Shown piece after piece: positions 55,206 to 63,813 of a DNA stretch of 64,000 nt. The stretch comes from Pirellula staleyi DSM 6068 (GTDB lineage Bacteria > Planctomycetota > Planctomycetia > Pirellulales > Pirellulaceae). Below the pieces are notes generated by a model, which had not been told where the DNA came from, ran no database searches, and worked only from the letters and a program-made list of their open reading frames with translations. Positions within the stretch are counted from its first letter, which is position 1. Each line of letters begins with the position of its first letter. The DNA is taken from contig NC_013720.1 of the NCBI RefSeq assembly GCF_000025185.1, positions 2,604,001 to 2,668,000 of the forward strand. The letters are read 5' to 3'. Both the position numbers and the translations under genes were made by a program.

Positions 55206-56498
55206 ATGGCGGAACAACGGTCTACCCCAACACGCTTCGGAACCAACACCGGCATGCGCTGGGTCTACGTCTTTATCGTGCTCATCGTCTCAGCATCCTC
55301 GGCGGCTGCGCAAGGAGAACCTGCGCCCGCACCGGGCTATGGCACTCCCAGCTATCCACCGCAGGACTTTGCTTCCGCGGGCTATACCACCCCGAACTAC
55401 TCGCCTCCGAACTATCAGCAGTACGGCCCATATGCCACTGCGCCGCAGCCCGCTTACAGTCCCCCGCCGAGCTACGCCCCGGCGAACAGCATGCCAGCGA
55501 GTTACGGTGCTCCTGCGCCGTACGGTGCCCCAAGCTATGGCGCGCCGAACTACAGCAGCGCGCCGACTTATCCGGCCAGCTACCCACCTCCGACCGGCGC
55601 AGCGTATGGTCCCACGATGCAAGCGCCGCAAAACGGACAGCCGCCGGCGTACATGACGAGCGGTGGAGCAGGGGAGGTGCAGCGGATGCCCGACATCAGC
55701 ACCGAAGTGACGCAGGAAGAAATCTTCACGCCACCACCCGCAGCAGCAGCTCCCGACGGAGCGGCGCCTGACGGAGCAGCCGATTCGGCCGTGGAGTTTG
55801 AAATGGGTGAGCCCGATCCGACAAGCTGGTGGAGTCACAGCTACTGGGATCCCTGGGAAGGGAGCGTTGAACTGGGGCTCAGCGGCACCGAAGGGAACAG
55901 CGAAACGTTTAACGTTCGCGCAGGTCTCAAGGCCAAACACTCCACCGAGTTCCTCGAGCGAACTCTCGAAATCACGAGCATTCAAAAATCGGCCAATGGT
56001 GTTACCACGGCCAACACGGCCCTCATAGATGGTCGCGTGGTTTGGCCTCTGCCGCAGTCACGCTTCAACTATTTCATCCACGGACTGGTGGAGTACGACG
56101 AGTTCAAAGCGTTTGATTGCCGCGTCTCGGCCGACACCGGTCTCGGGTACGAATGGATTCAAAACGACTTAACGAAGCTGATGTCGCGAGCCGGTATCTC
56201 GGCTTCGCAAGAGATTGGTGGACCGAACGATTCGCTCAACCCCGAACTTTTGCTCGGTGGCGAGTATGAGCACAAATTCAACGATTCGCACAAAGTTTCG
56301 GCAAAGGTCGACTTCTATCCCACGATCGATGACTTCAGCGATTTTCGTCTGAACAGTCAGGCGGCGTGGGAGATCGCACTTTCGTCGGATTGGGGGCTCA
56401 GTTTGAAGCTGAGCGTGATTGATCGCTACGACAGTACACCGAGTGGTGCGAAGGCGAACGACCTCGACTACTCGACGCTGCTGATCTGGTCGTTCTAG
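55206..56498 (+). CDS. DUF481-like outer-membrane protein with Pro/Tyr-rich linker
   Basis: The 430-residue product has a signal peptide (WVYVFIVLIVSASSAAAQG). A ~150-residue Pro/Tyr/Ala/Ser-rich region follows, with PxYG/SYGAP-like short repeats. The C-terminal ~260 residues are a beta-barrel, DUF481-like: WEGSVELGLSGTEGNSETFN, AGLKAKHSTEFLERTLEI, and a final DYSTLLIWSF ending in Phe. Such proteins sit in the outer membrane; YdiY is the acid/salt-induced E. coli relative. Start uncertain: ATG at 55206 or 55254 (MRWVYVFIV). Confidence 0.8.
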   Translation: MAEQRSTPTRFGTNTGMRWVYVFIVLIVSASSAAAQGEPAPAPGYGTPSYPPQDFASAGYTTPNYSPPNYQQYGPYATAPQPAYSPPPSYAPANSMPASYGAPAPYGAPSYGAPNYSSAPTYPASYPPPTGAAYGPTMQAPQNGQPPAYMTSGGAGEVQRMPDISTEVTQEEIFTPPPAAAAPDGAAPDGAADSAVEFEMGEPDPTSWWSHSYWDPWEGSVELGLSGTEGNSETFNVRAGLKAKHSTEFLERTLEITSIQKSANGVTTANTALIDGRVVWPLPQSRFNYFIHGLVEYDEFKAFDCRVSADTGLGYEWIQNDLTKLMSRAGISASQEIGGPNDSLNPELLLGGEYEHKFNDSHKVSAKVDFYPTIDDFSDFRLNSQAAWEIALSSDWGLSLKLSVIDRYDSTPSGAKANDLDYSTLLIWSF

Positions 56499-56611
56499 TC
56501 GCACGCTTTTTGTTCCTGCAGATCATTCACTACTCCCAGCCTGATACACGCAGCCCCCATACATACTGCTTAGTACACGCACAAAATCGACCCTCGCCCG
56601 GAGGACAATTC

Positions 56612-57955
56612 ATGCTTCGAAGACTCACAATCCCCCTGCTCGCCTTGCTGGTGTCGCAAGCACTCGCTTTGGCGGCTGTTGCGCAAACCGGGGGGCAGAT
56701 GCGGCGCAGCAGCGGCGCGTACACCGCTCCCGCCTCGTCCGAGAGCACCGTCAGCTACGACGATGTTCCGGTTGAAGGCGAAATGACCAGCAGCGACTGG
56801 GCAGGGAGCTGCAGCGACGGGACTTGCGGTCCTGAGTGTGGCATTTGCCGACCTCTCGGTGGCAGCTGGGCCCGGCTCGAAATGCTCCTTTGGACCACGC
56901 GCGGCATGAACGTGCCAGCGCTTGTCACCACCAGCAACACCGGCACGGCGCGCAACATTGCTGGCGTTCTGGGGGAAGGCTCGACACGCGTCCTCTACGG
57001 CGACGACACCGTCAACAGCTACACGCGCATCGGCGGCCGGTTCACCGGTGGTGTCTGGCTCGACGAGTGCCGCCGACTCGGTATCGAAGGTGACTACTTC
57101 GGCCTCGAGAACGAAACCGAGAACTACAGCCAAAACACCGCTGGCAACGCGATCCTCGCGCGTCCGTTCTACGACATCGTCAACGGCCAAGAGACTGCGC
57201 AGCTGGTCTCGTTTCCGAACGTGATTTCAGGCTCGGTGAATGTCGACGCTGTCACTAAGTTTCAAGGCTCGGGCATTCGCTTCATCAACAACTTGTGCGG
57301 CGCTCAAGGGTGCTGTCCTTCGATTCTGAACAACTGCAACACCGTCCCCACCAGCTACCAGGTGCAGATGCTCCTCGGCTATCGCTACCTGCGACTCGAC
57401 GACTCGCTCGAGATCACCGAGGATCTGACGTCGCTCGATACCGCCGCACCGGGCTCGTTCTTTGTGCGCGATATGTTCGAAACCGACAACCAGTTCCACG
57501 GCGGCGATATCGGATTTGTCTACTCGACGCGGCGCGGCTGTTGGTCGCTCGATATCCTTTCGAAAGTGGCGATCGGCAGCACCTACAGCCGCATTTCGAT
57601 CGACGGCAACACCCTCATCACCGAAGGGAACCAAACCACTAACAACACCGGTGGTTTGCTCGCTCAGCGAACGAACATTGGCGACTACACCGCCAACGAG
57701 TTCGCGATGGTCCCCGAACTGGGGCTCACGCTCGGCTATCAGCTGAATCCTTGCTGGCGGTTCACGATGGGCTACACGCTTCTGTACTGGAGCCGCGTGG
57801 CTCGCGCTGGGGATCAGATCGATACCGATATCAATCCCAACTTGATTCCGCCAGAAGATCCAGCGGTCACCACCCATCTGCGCCCCGAGTTCAATCTGGC
57901 CTACACCGATTTCTGGGGAACCGGGCTTAACTTGGGTCTCGAAGCGACCTGGTAG
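56612..57955 (+). CDS. BBP7-family outer-membrane beta-barrel protein
   Basis: The 447-residue product has a signal peptide (LTIPLLALLVSQALALAAVAQT). A Cys-rich segment CSDGTCGPECGICRPLG precedes the barrel region with typical planctomycete BBP7 features: WARLEMLLWTTRGMNVPALV, a VLYGDDTVNSYTRIGGRFTGGVWLD segment and the closing 'GTGLNLGLEATW'. The ATG at 56612 follows GGAGGAC by nine bases. These proteins are abundant in the outer membrane of planctomycetes; what they transport is not known. It follows the DUF481-like gene after 113 bases. A terminator lies 35 bases after the stop. Confidence 0.9.
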   Translation: MLRRLTIPLLALLVSQALALAAVAQTGGQMRRSSGAYTAPASSESTVSYDDVPVEGEMTSSDWAGSCSDGTCGPECGICRPLGGSWARLEMLLWTTRGMNVPALVTTSNTGTARNIAGVLGEGSTRVLYGDDTVNSYTRIGGRFTGGVWLDECRRLGIEGDYFGLENETENYSQNTAGNAILARPFYDIVNGQETAQLVSFPNVISGSVNVDAVTKFQGSGIRFINNLCGAQGCCPSILNNCNTVPTSYQVQMLLGYRYLRLDDSLEITEDLTSLDTAAPGSFFVRDMFETDNQFHGGDIGFVYSTRRGCWSLDILSKVAIGSTYSRISIDGNTLITEGNQTTNNTGGLLAQRTNIGDYTANEFAMVPELGLTLGYQLNPCWRFTMGYTLLYWSRVARAGDQIDTDINPNLIPPEDPAVTTHLRPEFNLAYTDFWGTGLNLGLEATW

Positions 57956-57989
57956 TCCGCGGTACTCTTAGTACCTGAGCGCAAAAAAG

Positions 57990-58035
57990 AAAGCTGCGAT
58001 GAGCGTCACTCGTCGCAGCTTTCTTCGTTTCTTGT
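57990..58035. terminator. Bidirectional intrinsic terminator
   Basis: AAAGCTGCGATGAG (57990-58003) pairs with CTCGTCGCAGCTTT (58009-58022), one wobble, CGTCA loop, followed by CTTCGTTTCTTG on the plus strand. The minus side has a TCTTTTTTGC run. It separates the convergent BBP7 and MCP-like genes. Confidence 0.85.
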
Positions 58036-58060
58036 AGCTAAAAAATCGTCGGCGCGTGGC

Positions 58061-59233
58061 TTACTCGTCGCGGCCGATGCGCGAGCGTTTACGCGACGAA
58101 CGTCGTGTACCCTTCACGCCCCGCTTCTTCTTCCGCTTGATCGAATCGCCGGAGCTCGAGGGTTTCTTCACCTCTTGAATCAGCAGCGAATGCCAGCCGG
58201 TGGCGTAGGTCTCAAAGCCGGGCGAGAGAGCATGCGCGACGCAGCAATTGCGGCTTCCGACATTCGTCACGACAAAATCTTTGGCCTTCGCAAACAGCTG
58301 ACCACGTTCCGAAAAATCGATCGTATCGCCGAGAATTCGGTTCCGCGAATCGGCAAGCACCGTTCCACCATCGTCGACAATGCACACCCGCGTGCGGCTC
58401 TTTTCTTCAGCCGTCAGCGAGACGCCGTTGACGATCGTTTGCGCGAGCCCTTCCCAGTTGAACACAACACCCAGCACGCCAATCGGCTTGCCATTCACGT
58501 CGCCACCTTCGCGCACGCAGCACGAATAGACCACCGTGTATTTGTCGTTCACCAGCGGACTGCGGTGCACACTCTCAAAACCAAACTCTTTGCCGCTGCG
58601 AGTCCGCAGGGCACTCTGAAACCAAATGGCGTGCGAATGTTCGGTTCCCATCGAACGGTAGAGATCGGGGCGGCCATTGGCCACAATCTTGCCGGAGAGA
58701 TCGCACAGCACGAGATCGAAATAAACGGTGTACGAATCGAGGATCACGCCGAGTCGTTTCGAAGCATGATCGAAAGCGGCTGGACTTCGCTCGGTCAGCG
58801 CGGTGACGAGGCTGGCATCGGTCGCCCACCAGCGAACATCGCACGAACGCTCGTAGAGGTTGCGATCGATCAGGTCGATGTTCATCAGCGCGATGTCGGA
58901 GAGTCGTGTGCCGTTGAACTCTGTGCCCATCCGCGTGCTGACGTTGCCGATGCGGGTCAGGGTCCGTCCGCTACGACGCTTCAGGTTCGAAACCACTTTG
59001 GCACTGGTGTTCGAGAGGCCGGCGATTTCCATCGCCACGATGTTGAACGCTTTGCCCGCTTCACCTGCCCGGGCAGCTTCGATCCGTGCATTGAGGGCCA
59101 GCACGCGAATCTGATCGTTCACGTTATCAATGGCGGCAATGGTGCGATCCATGACCGTGTCGAGCTCACGCGTGAGGTCGGCAACAGCTTCAGGGTTGAA
59201 CTTCTTTTGAGCGTCAGCCGTGGCAGCGGTCAT
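58061..59233 (-). CDS. Soluble MCP-like receptor with N-terminal signalling hairpin and C-terminal sensor
   Basis: The 390-residue protein starts with a short methyl-accepting-type signalling region (residues ~14-85, VLALNARIEAARAGEAGKAF, the MCP hairpin tip). A ~270-residue Cache-like sensing domain follows (FDLVLCDLSGKIVANGRPDL, VYSCCVREGGDVNGKPIG, GVVFNWEGLAQTI). It ends in a strongly basic tail (KRKKKRGVKGTRRSSRKR). This order is reversed from normal MCPs, and I see no membrane helix or signal peptide. It may be a cytoplasmic receptor for the CheA whose gene is divergent. The basic tail could bind nucleic acid or membrane lipids. It carries two Cys-Cys pairs in the sensor. Confidence 0.85.
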   Translation of the reverse strand: MTAATADAQKKFNPEAVADLTRELDTVMDRTIAAIDNVNDQIRVLALNARIEAARAGEAGKAFNIVAMEIAGLSNTSAKVVSNLKRRSGRTLTRIGNVSTRMGTEFNGTRLSDIALMNIDLIDRNLYERSCDVRWWATDASLVTALTERSPAAFDHASKRLGVILDSYTVYFDLVLCDLSGKIVANGRPDLYRSMGTEHSHAIWFQSALRTRSGKEFGFESVHRSPLVNDKYTVVYSCCVREGGDVNGKPIGVLGVVFNWEGLAQTIVNGVSLTAEEKSRTRVCIVDDGGTVLADSRNRILGDTIDFSERGQLFAKAKDFVVTNVGSRNCCVAHALSPGFETYATGWHSLLIQEVKKPSSSGDSIKRKKKRGVKGTRRSSRKRSRIGRDE

Positions 59234-59849
59234 AACGGCAGCTTCCTATCGAAAATCGGTTGCGAATGACCCACATCGAAGTGGGTGGTACGAGTAACGA
59301 ATCCCCCGCATGGCGGCAACGGACGCCACACACGCAAGTCAGGCAACCGTAGCTTGCAAAAAGTGCGCAAGGGTTGTCGAAGCAGATCTGAGCCGAGAAT
59401 TTTCGGACTTTCTCAGCTTTTACACGTTCTTCACAAACGGCGACCTGGCCTGTCGTGGTCGGTAAAGCAGGGGGGCGACCTCATCCACTAGCGGTGGCAT
59501 CCAGAACTTCTATCCGGTTTCTGAGGCCGACCTCCACTTTGTTGACGAATTGCAACTTGCCACCCCGCTGGCGTGGTCTAAGTTTTCGAAGCTTCGGGCC
59601 CGGAAGCGTTGCTGCGCACTCTCCCGCACACTTGCCGGACCCCAGCCTGCGGATTGACTCAGGGGCAAATCGCTTGCCATTAGAGGCTGCGAAAGCGGGC
59701 CCTATCGCCACCCGGTGCGGCCCCCTGAGACCACTGACTCGTAAGGGTAGAGGACGAGAAAAAAGAGTGCAAAACGACTGTAAAAACGACCAAAACGTCC
59801 GTTTGTCAGCCGTCACTGCCAGCGATGATTTTGTAGCCAGGAACCTGCC
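59234..59849. other. Divergent regulatory region between MCP and CheA genes
   Basis: This 616-base region has no supported gene. Its right end, 59771-59799, has three AAAACG(A/T)C repeats, 50 to 78 bases before the cheA ATG. The remainder holds no clear promoter pair that I can identify with confidence. Confidence 0.45.
59771..59799 (+). promoter_or_regulatory. Three short direct repeats upstream of cheA
   Basis: AAAACGAC at 59771-59778, AAAACGAC at 59783-59790 and AAAACGTC at 59792-59799. Spacing is 12 and 9 bases. This could be a regulator binding site; the evidence is repetition only. Confidence 0.35.
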
Positions 59850-62615
59850 ATGAATGATGCTGACCAGCAGATTGTGAACGACTTTGTGATTGAAGCGAGC
59901 GAGCACCTCGCGGATATCGAGAACCAGCTCCTTTCGATCGAAGCGAGCGCCGATAGTCCCAACGTCGAACTCGTTCACGAGGTCTTCCGGAACGTCCATT
60001 CGGTGAAAGGGGTTGCAGGGTTTCTCGGGTTTGCATCGGTAGGATCGCTGGCGCATAGCCTCGAAAGTGTCCTCAACATGGTCCGAGGGGGCGAGCTGCG
60101 CCCGCAAGGTGTCGTCATCGAAACGCTCCTCTCGGGGTTCGATACGCTGCGACAAATGGTCCACCATATCGACCGGGTCGACGACTTTGATGTCACCGGG
60201 CATGTCAACCAGCTGCAGGAAATCATGAACGTCGCCAAGATCGCCCCATCCGCTGGCGAACTTGCCGCCGCAGGCACTTCAGGCGGTTCCGCTGCGAGTC
60301 AGCATCCGCTCGATCTGGCGCAGCAGTTCGTGACCGATTCGGGACTGCAGGCCGATCCCAACGCGATCCTCGCCAGTTTGCGAGAGCAAATGGAGCCGGC
60401 CGCAGCACCGAAAGCGAACGCACAAAGTAGTCAGCAGCCCAAGATCGCATCTGAACCGGCCCCTACCAGCGACGCCGCGATCAACAGCAAGATTAGTGCA
60501 GCTAACGGTGCCGCTGCCGAGTCGACACCGAGCAAAGGGAGTGCGGCCGACGCCAATATTCGCGTTCCGGTGGCGATTCTCGATCGGCTGATGAATCTCG
60601 CCGGCGAACTGGTACTCGGTCGCAATCAGCTGTTGCAGATCTTGCAGAACAAATCGGGCGCGGGGCTCGACACCGTCGGCGCGCGGCTCGATCAAGTCAC
60701 CACCGAGCTGCAAGAGGCGATCATGAACGCCCGCATGCAGCAGGTAGGGACCGTTTTCAATCGCTTCCCCCGCATGGTCCGCGATGTGAGCCAAAAGCTC
60801 GGCAAACAGTGCCGCTTACAACTCGAGGGGAGCGAAGTCGAGCTCGATAAAACGATCCTCGAAAACATTTGCGATCCTCTCACGCACCTCATTCGCAACG
60901 CCATCGATCACGGCATCGAGCGCCCTGAAGTTCGTGCTCGTGAGGGAAAATCAGAAGCTGGCACCCTCACGATCCGCGCGTTTCACCAGGCAGGCAAAGT
61001 CCATATCACGGTGAGTGACGACGGTGGTGGCATTCACCCGCAAAACCTGCGCGATAAAGGTGTCCGCAAGGGTTGGTTTAGCGCCGAGCATGCCGCTTCG
61101 CTCTCCGATCGCGAAGCGCTCCGGCTGATCTTCCGCCCTGGTTTTTCAACAGCCGAAGTGGTCACCGAAGTGAGTGGCCGCGGCGTTGGCATGGATGTTG
61201 TCAAAACCAATATCGAAAAACTAGGGGGGACGGTAGAAGTCGACAGTACACCTGGCGCGGGGACGACCGTGCATGTGAAACTTCCCCTCACACTGGCCAT
61301 CATTCCGTCGCTGATCGTTGGCAGCTGTGGCGAGCGTTATGCCATTCCCGAAAGCTCGATCATCGAGCTCGTCCGCTTCACGCCGGGCGATAAGAGCATG
61401 CGTGTCGAACGTTTCCAGGGTGCCGAAGCGCTCCGGCTGCGGGGAACACTCTTGCCACTCGTTCGTTTGAGCTCGCTCCTATCGACCAGCTCGAAGAAAA
61501 CGCCGATTGCGACCGATACTTCGCGGGCTCACAACATCATTGTGGTCGAAGGGGGAGTCGTTCGTTATGGGATTGTGGTCGATGCGGTCCTCGACCCCGA
61601 GCAGATCGTCGTGAAACCACTGGGGCGGCACATCAAGAGCTGCCGCTGTCTGGCTGGTGCGACGGTGCTCGGCGATGGACAAGTCGCCTTTATTCTCGAT
61701 ATTCCTGGGATCGCAGCGCATGCGTCGCTCGTTGCCGGGGAATCGCTCGAGGCCGAAAATCGCCGCTTTGCCACACAAGACACTGCCGAAGAAACGCAAA
61801 CCATTTTGCTCTTCCAAGGGCTGCGCGGCGATCTGTTTGCCGCCCCCATGGCGATGGTCTCGCGCATTGAAAAGATTGGCCGCGAGCAGGTCGATCGCGT
61901 CGAGTCGCGACTCTTGCTGCAATACCGTGGCGGCACACTCCCACTGGTTCAGCTCGAACCAGGGACCCAGCGCGAGGAGCTTCCCGAATCGGTCTACGTT
62001 CTCGTCTTCCAAGTGAAGGGTTACGAGATGGGACTGATCGTGCCACTGATCGTCGACATCTGCGATGCCTCGACGGCGGTCGACACGCGAGTCTATCGCG
62101 AGAAGGGAACGATGGGGGTGCTGGTGATCGAGGGACGCGTGGTTCGTTTGCTCGATGTGCATGAACTAGCAGCGAGCATGGCTCCGCCGCAGGCCGACAA
62201 TCCACGTCTGCAAAATTCGCCGCTGCAGGGGCGTCGGCTTACCGTGTTGATGGCCGAAGATTCCCCATTTTTCCGCGAGCAGATCGGCAAATTCCTCACC
62301 GAAGAGGGACACACCGTGATTGCCTGCGAAGATGGTTTGGAAGCGTGGGAAACGTTGCAGCAACCCTCGCTGCAAATCGACCTGGTGGTGACCGATGTCG
62401 AAATGCCGCGCATGAATGGTTTTGAGTTCTGCCGCAAGATTCGCTCGTCGGCGGCGCATCGGCATCTCCCTGTGATCGCCCTCACTTCGCTGAACGAAGC
62501 CAAGCATGTTCGCATGGGAGCAGAGGCGGGGGTGAGCGACTATCAAGTGAAGATGGATCGCGACAAACTGCTCGCCGCGATCACCAAGTTCATGGCCCAA
62601 ATGAAATCGACGTAA
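59850..62615 (+). CDS. cheA: Hybrid chemotaxis histidine kinase CheA with two CheW domains and a receiver
   Basis: The 921-residue protein has, in order, an HPt domain with His50 in NVHSVKGVAG and a long Ala/Ser-rich linker (to ~245). The dimerisation region then reads VPVAILDRLMNLAGELVLGR, and the HATPase carries HLIRNAIDHGIE and SGRGVGMDVVKTNIEKLGG. A CheW domain (~490-640), a second CheW-like domain (~650-775) and a C-terminal receiver follow, the receiver with AEDSPFF, phospho-acceptor Asp in VVTDVEMPRMNG, and the later Thr/Ser and Lys of ALTSL and YQVKMD. CheA phosphorylates a response regulator in response to receptors. The receiver makes a separate CheY unnecessary here. cheR, cheB and flagellar genes are not in the window. 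Confidence 0.96.
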   Translation: MNDADQQIVNDFVIEASEHLADIENQLLSIEASADSPNVELVHEVFRNVHSVKGVAGFLGFASVGSLAHSLESVLNMVRGGELRPQGVVIETLLSGFDTLRQMVHHIDRVDDFDVTGHVNQLQEIMNVAKIAPSAGELAAAGTSGGSAASQHPLDLAQQFVTDSGLQADPNAILASLREQMEPAAAPKANAQSSQQPKIASEPAPTSDAAINSKISAANGAAAESTPSKGSAADANIRVPVAILDRLMNLAGELVLGRNQLLQILQNKSGAGLDTVGARLDQVTTELQEAIMNARMQQVGTVFNRFPRMVRDVSQKLGKQCRLQLEGSEVELDKTILENICDPLTHLIRNAIDHGIERPEVRAREGKSEAGTLTIRAFHQAGKVHITVSDDGGGIHPQNLRDKGVRKGWFSAEHAASLSDREALRLIFRPGFSTAEVVTEVSGRGVGMDVVKTNIEKLGGTVEVDSTPGAGTTVHVKLPLTLAIIPSLIVGSCGERYAIPESSIIELVRFTPGDKSMRVERFQGAEALRLRGTLLPLVRLSSLLSTSSKKTPIATDTSRAHNIIVVEGGVVRYGIVVDAVLDPEQIVVKPLGRHIKSCRCLAGATVLGDGQVAFILDIPGIAAHASLVAGESLEAENRRFATQDTAEETQTILLFQGLRGDLFAAPMAMVSRIEKIGREQVDRVESRLLLQYRGGTLPLVQLEPGTQREELPESVYVLVFQVKGYEMGLIVPLIVDICDASTAVDTRVYREKGTMGVLVIEGRVVRLLDVHELAASMAPPQADNPRLQNSPLQGRRLTVLMAEDSPFFREQIGKFLTEEGHTVIACEDGLEAWETLQQPSLQIDLVVTDVEMPRMNGFEFCRKIRSSAAHRHLPVIALTSLNEAKHVRMGAEAGVSDYQVKMDRDKLLAAITKFMAQMKST

Positions 62616-62671
62616 GTTGGCGAGCCTGAGTTTTTTGCGCAAGTGTGGCTGAGTGAAGAGAGAATGAGATC

Positions 62672-63160
62672 ATGCAAACGATGATTGCCAAGCCCCAGCA
62701 AGTTGCTCGTCAAGAGCTTGAACTGGTGACCTTTCGTGTCGGCAAGTTGACCTTTGGAATCGAAATCCATCACGTCAAAGAGATCAACTCGCATCTGGTG
62801 CCGACTCGTGCGCCGCATGCGCATCGCGCGGTGCTGGGAGTGATGAACCTGCGCGGCGACGTGATTACTGTCGTCGATTTAGCCACGCTGCTGAAGCTTC
62901 CGCAGCGCTCCGAGGGAGCACGCGGCAAGGGAGTGATTGTCTCGGTGGAAGGTGAGCTGGTGGCGGTGGCGGTCGATCAGGTGGAAGATGTGGTGACGCT
63001 CGAGCGTCACGAGCTCCATCCTCTGCCGCCGAACTTTCGTCTCGGTGATTCGCGCGTTTACCAAGGGGTTTATCCAACGGAGCATGGCCTGGTGGTGCTG
63101 CTCGATATCGTCGAGGCGATGGAAATGCACCTGCAACGCGAATCGAGCAGCCGCTCGTAG
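62672..63160 (+). CDS. cheW: Chemotaxis coupling protein CheW
   Basis: The 162-residue protein is a complete CheW domain: ELVTFRVGKLTFGIEIHHVKEI, then AVLGVMNLRGDVITVVDLATLL, and the second half with VSVEGELVAVAVDQVEDVV and LVVLLDIVEAMEM. It couples CheA to receptors. The gene follows cheA by 56 bases and is probably in the same transcript. The last 15 residues are a polar tail. Confidence 0.95.
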   Translation: MQTMIAKPQQVARQELELVTFRVGKLTFGIEIHHVKEINSHLVPTRAPHAHRAVLGVMNLRGDVITVVDLATLLKLPQRSEGARGKGVIVSVEGELVAVAVDQVEDVVTLERHELHPLPPNFRLGDSRVYQGVYPTEHGLVVLLDIVEAMEMHLQRESSSRS

Positions 63161-63367
63161 TCGTCCGTCGATCAATCAAGGTCGGGTTGATAGGGTGCCA
63201 CTGGCATCTTGCCAACGCAGATGTTGGAATCGATGTTTTTGGCGAAATCTGCTTGAAATAGAGAGTCAAATAACACTTCTCACTGAGCAGAGCCGCGTGG
63301 CACACTGGATTACAGCCTAGTCAATGCTGCCTGACATCATCGACCGACGAACTAGTAGATGATGTTC

Positions 63368-63399
63368 GCTAACAGGCCATGTTGCTAACAGGTCGTGTT
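63368..63399. repeat. Imperfect tandem duplication
   Basis: GCTAACAGGCCATGTT (63368-63383) is followed directly by GCTAACAGGTCGTGTT (63384-63399), differing at two bases. Located in the non-coding region after cheW. Confidence 0.8.
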
Positions 63400-63443
63400 A
63401 AGGAATGGAAACAGCGGCGCTGCTGAAAAACGTTTTGCCATAG

Positions 63444-63514
63444 GTCAAGAGTTGGTGAATGATTTTTGAGGACTTTGCCTCGAAGTATCACGTAATTTCT
63501 AAAAAACTCTTGAC
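63444..63514. repeat. Widely spaced inverted repeat
   Basis: GTCAAGAGTT (63444-63453) and AACTCTTGAC (63505-63514) are exact reverse complements, separated by 51 A+T-rich bases. They could be ends of a lost mobile element, two operator half-sites or a long-range stem. The second arm overlaps a TTGAC that could serve as a -35 element. Confidence 0.5.
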
Positions 63515-63813
63515 GAATCAATCGCCACGCTGGCGTGCAATCTATCGCTTAGGTGAGCTATCTCGCTCGTAGCGCTTCTCCGGGGTGGGGAAGTGCCGGT
63601 GGTGACGATTATGTCATCCCACGCTCCGGAAGTAGATCGAAAAAATTTTCGAACTCCTGCTGAATTGCTCAAGCAGTTCGTTTGACACCTGAGGAAACCG
63701 ACCTAGGTTTTCGTTGTACGGATGAGCGGAGTGAATCGGCTCTTCGTGCATGAAATGAGAGTGCCTGGGGAGGCGTGTTCGCTGCGGTATTTCCGCTGTG
63801 AAATGCGTCTCAC

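Larger units (their letters stand above)
63161..63813. other. Non-coding region with repeats downstream of cheW
   Basis: About 650 bases, A+T-richer than the surrounding genes, without a supported gene on either strand. It holds a 16-base imperfect tandem duplication and a widely spaced inverted repeat (separate entries). Minus-strand open frames here have an unlikely amino-acid composition. Confidence 0.5.
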
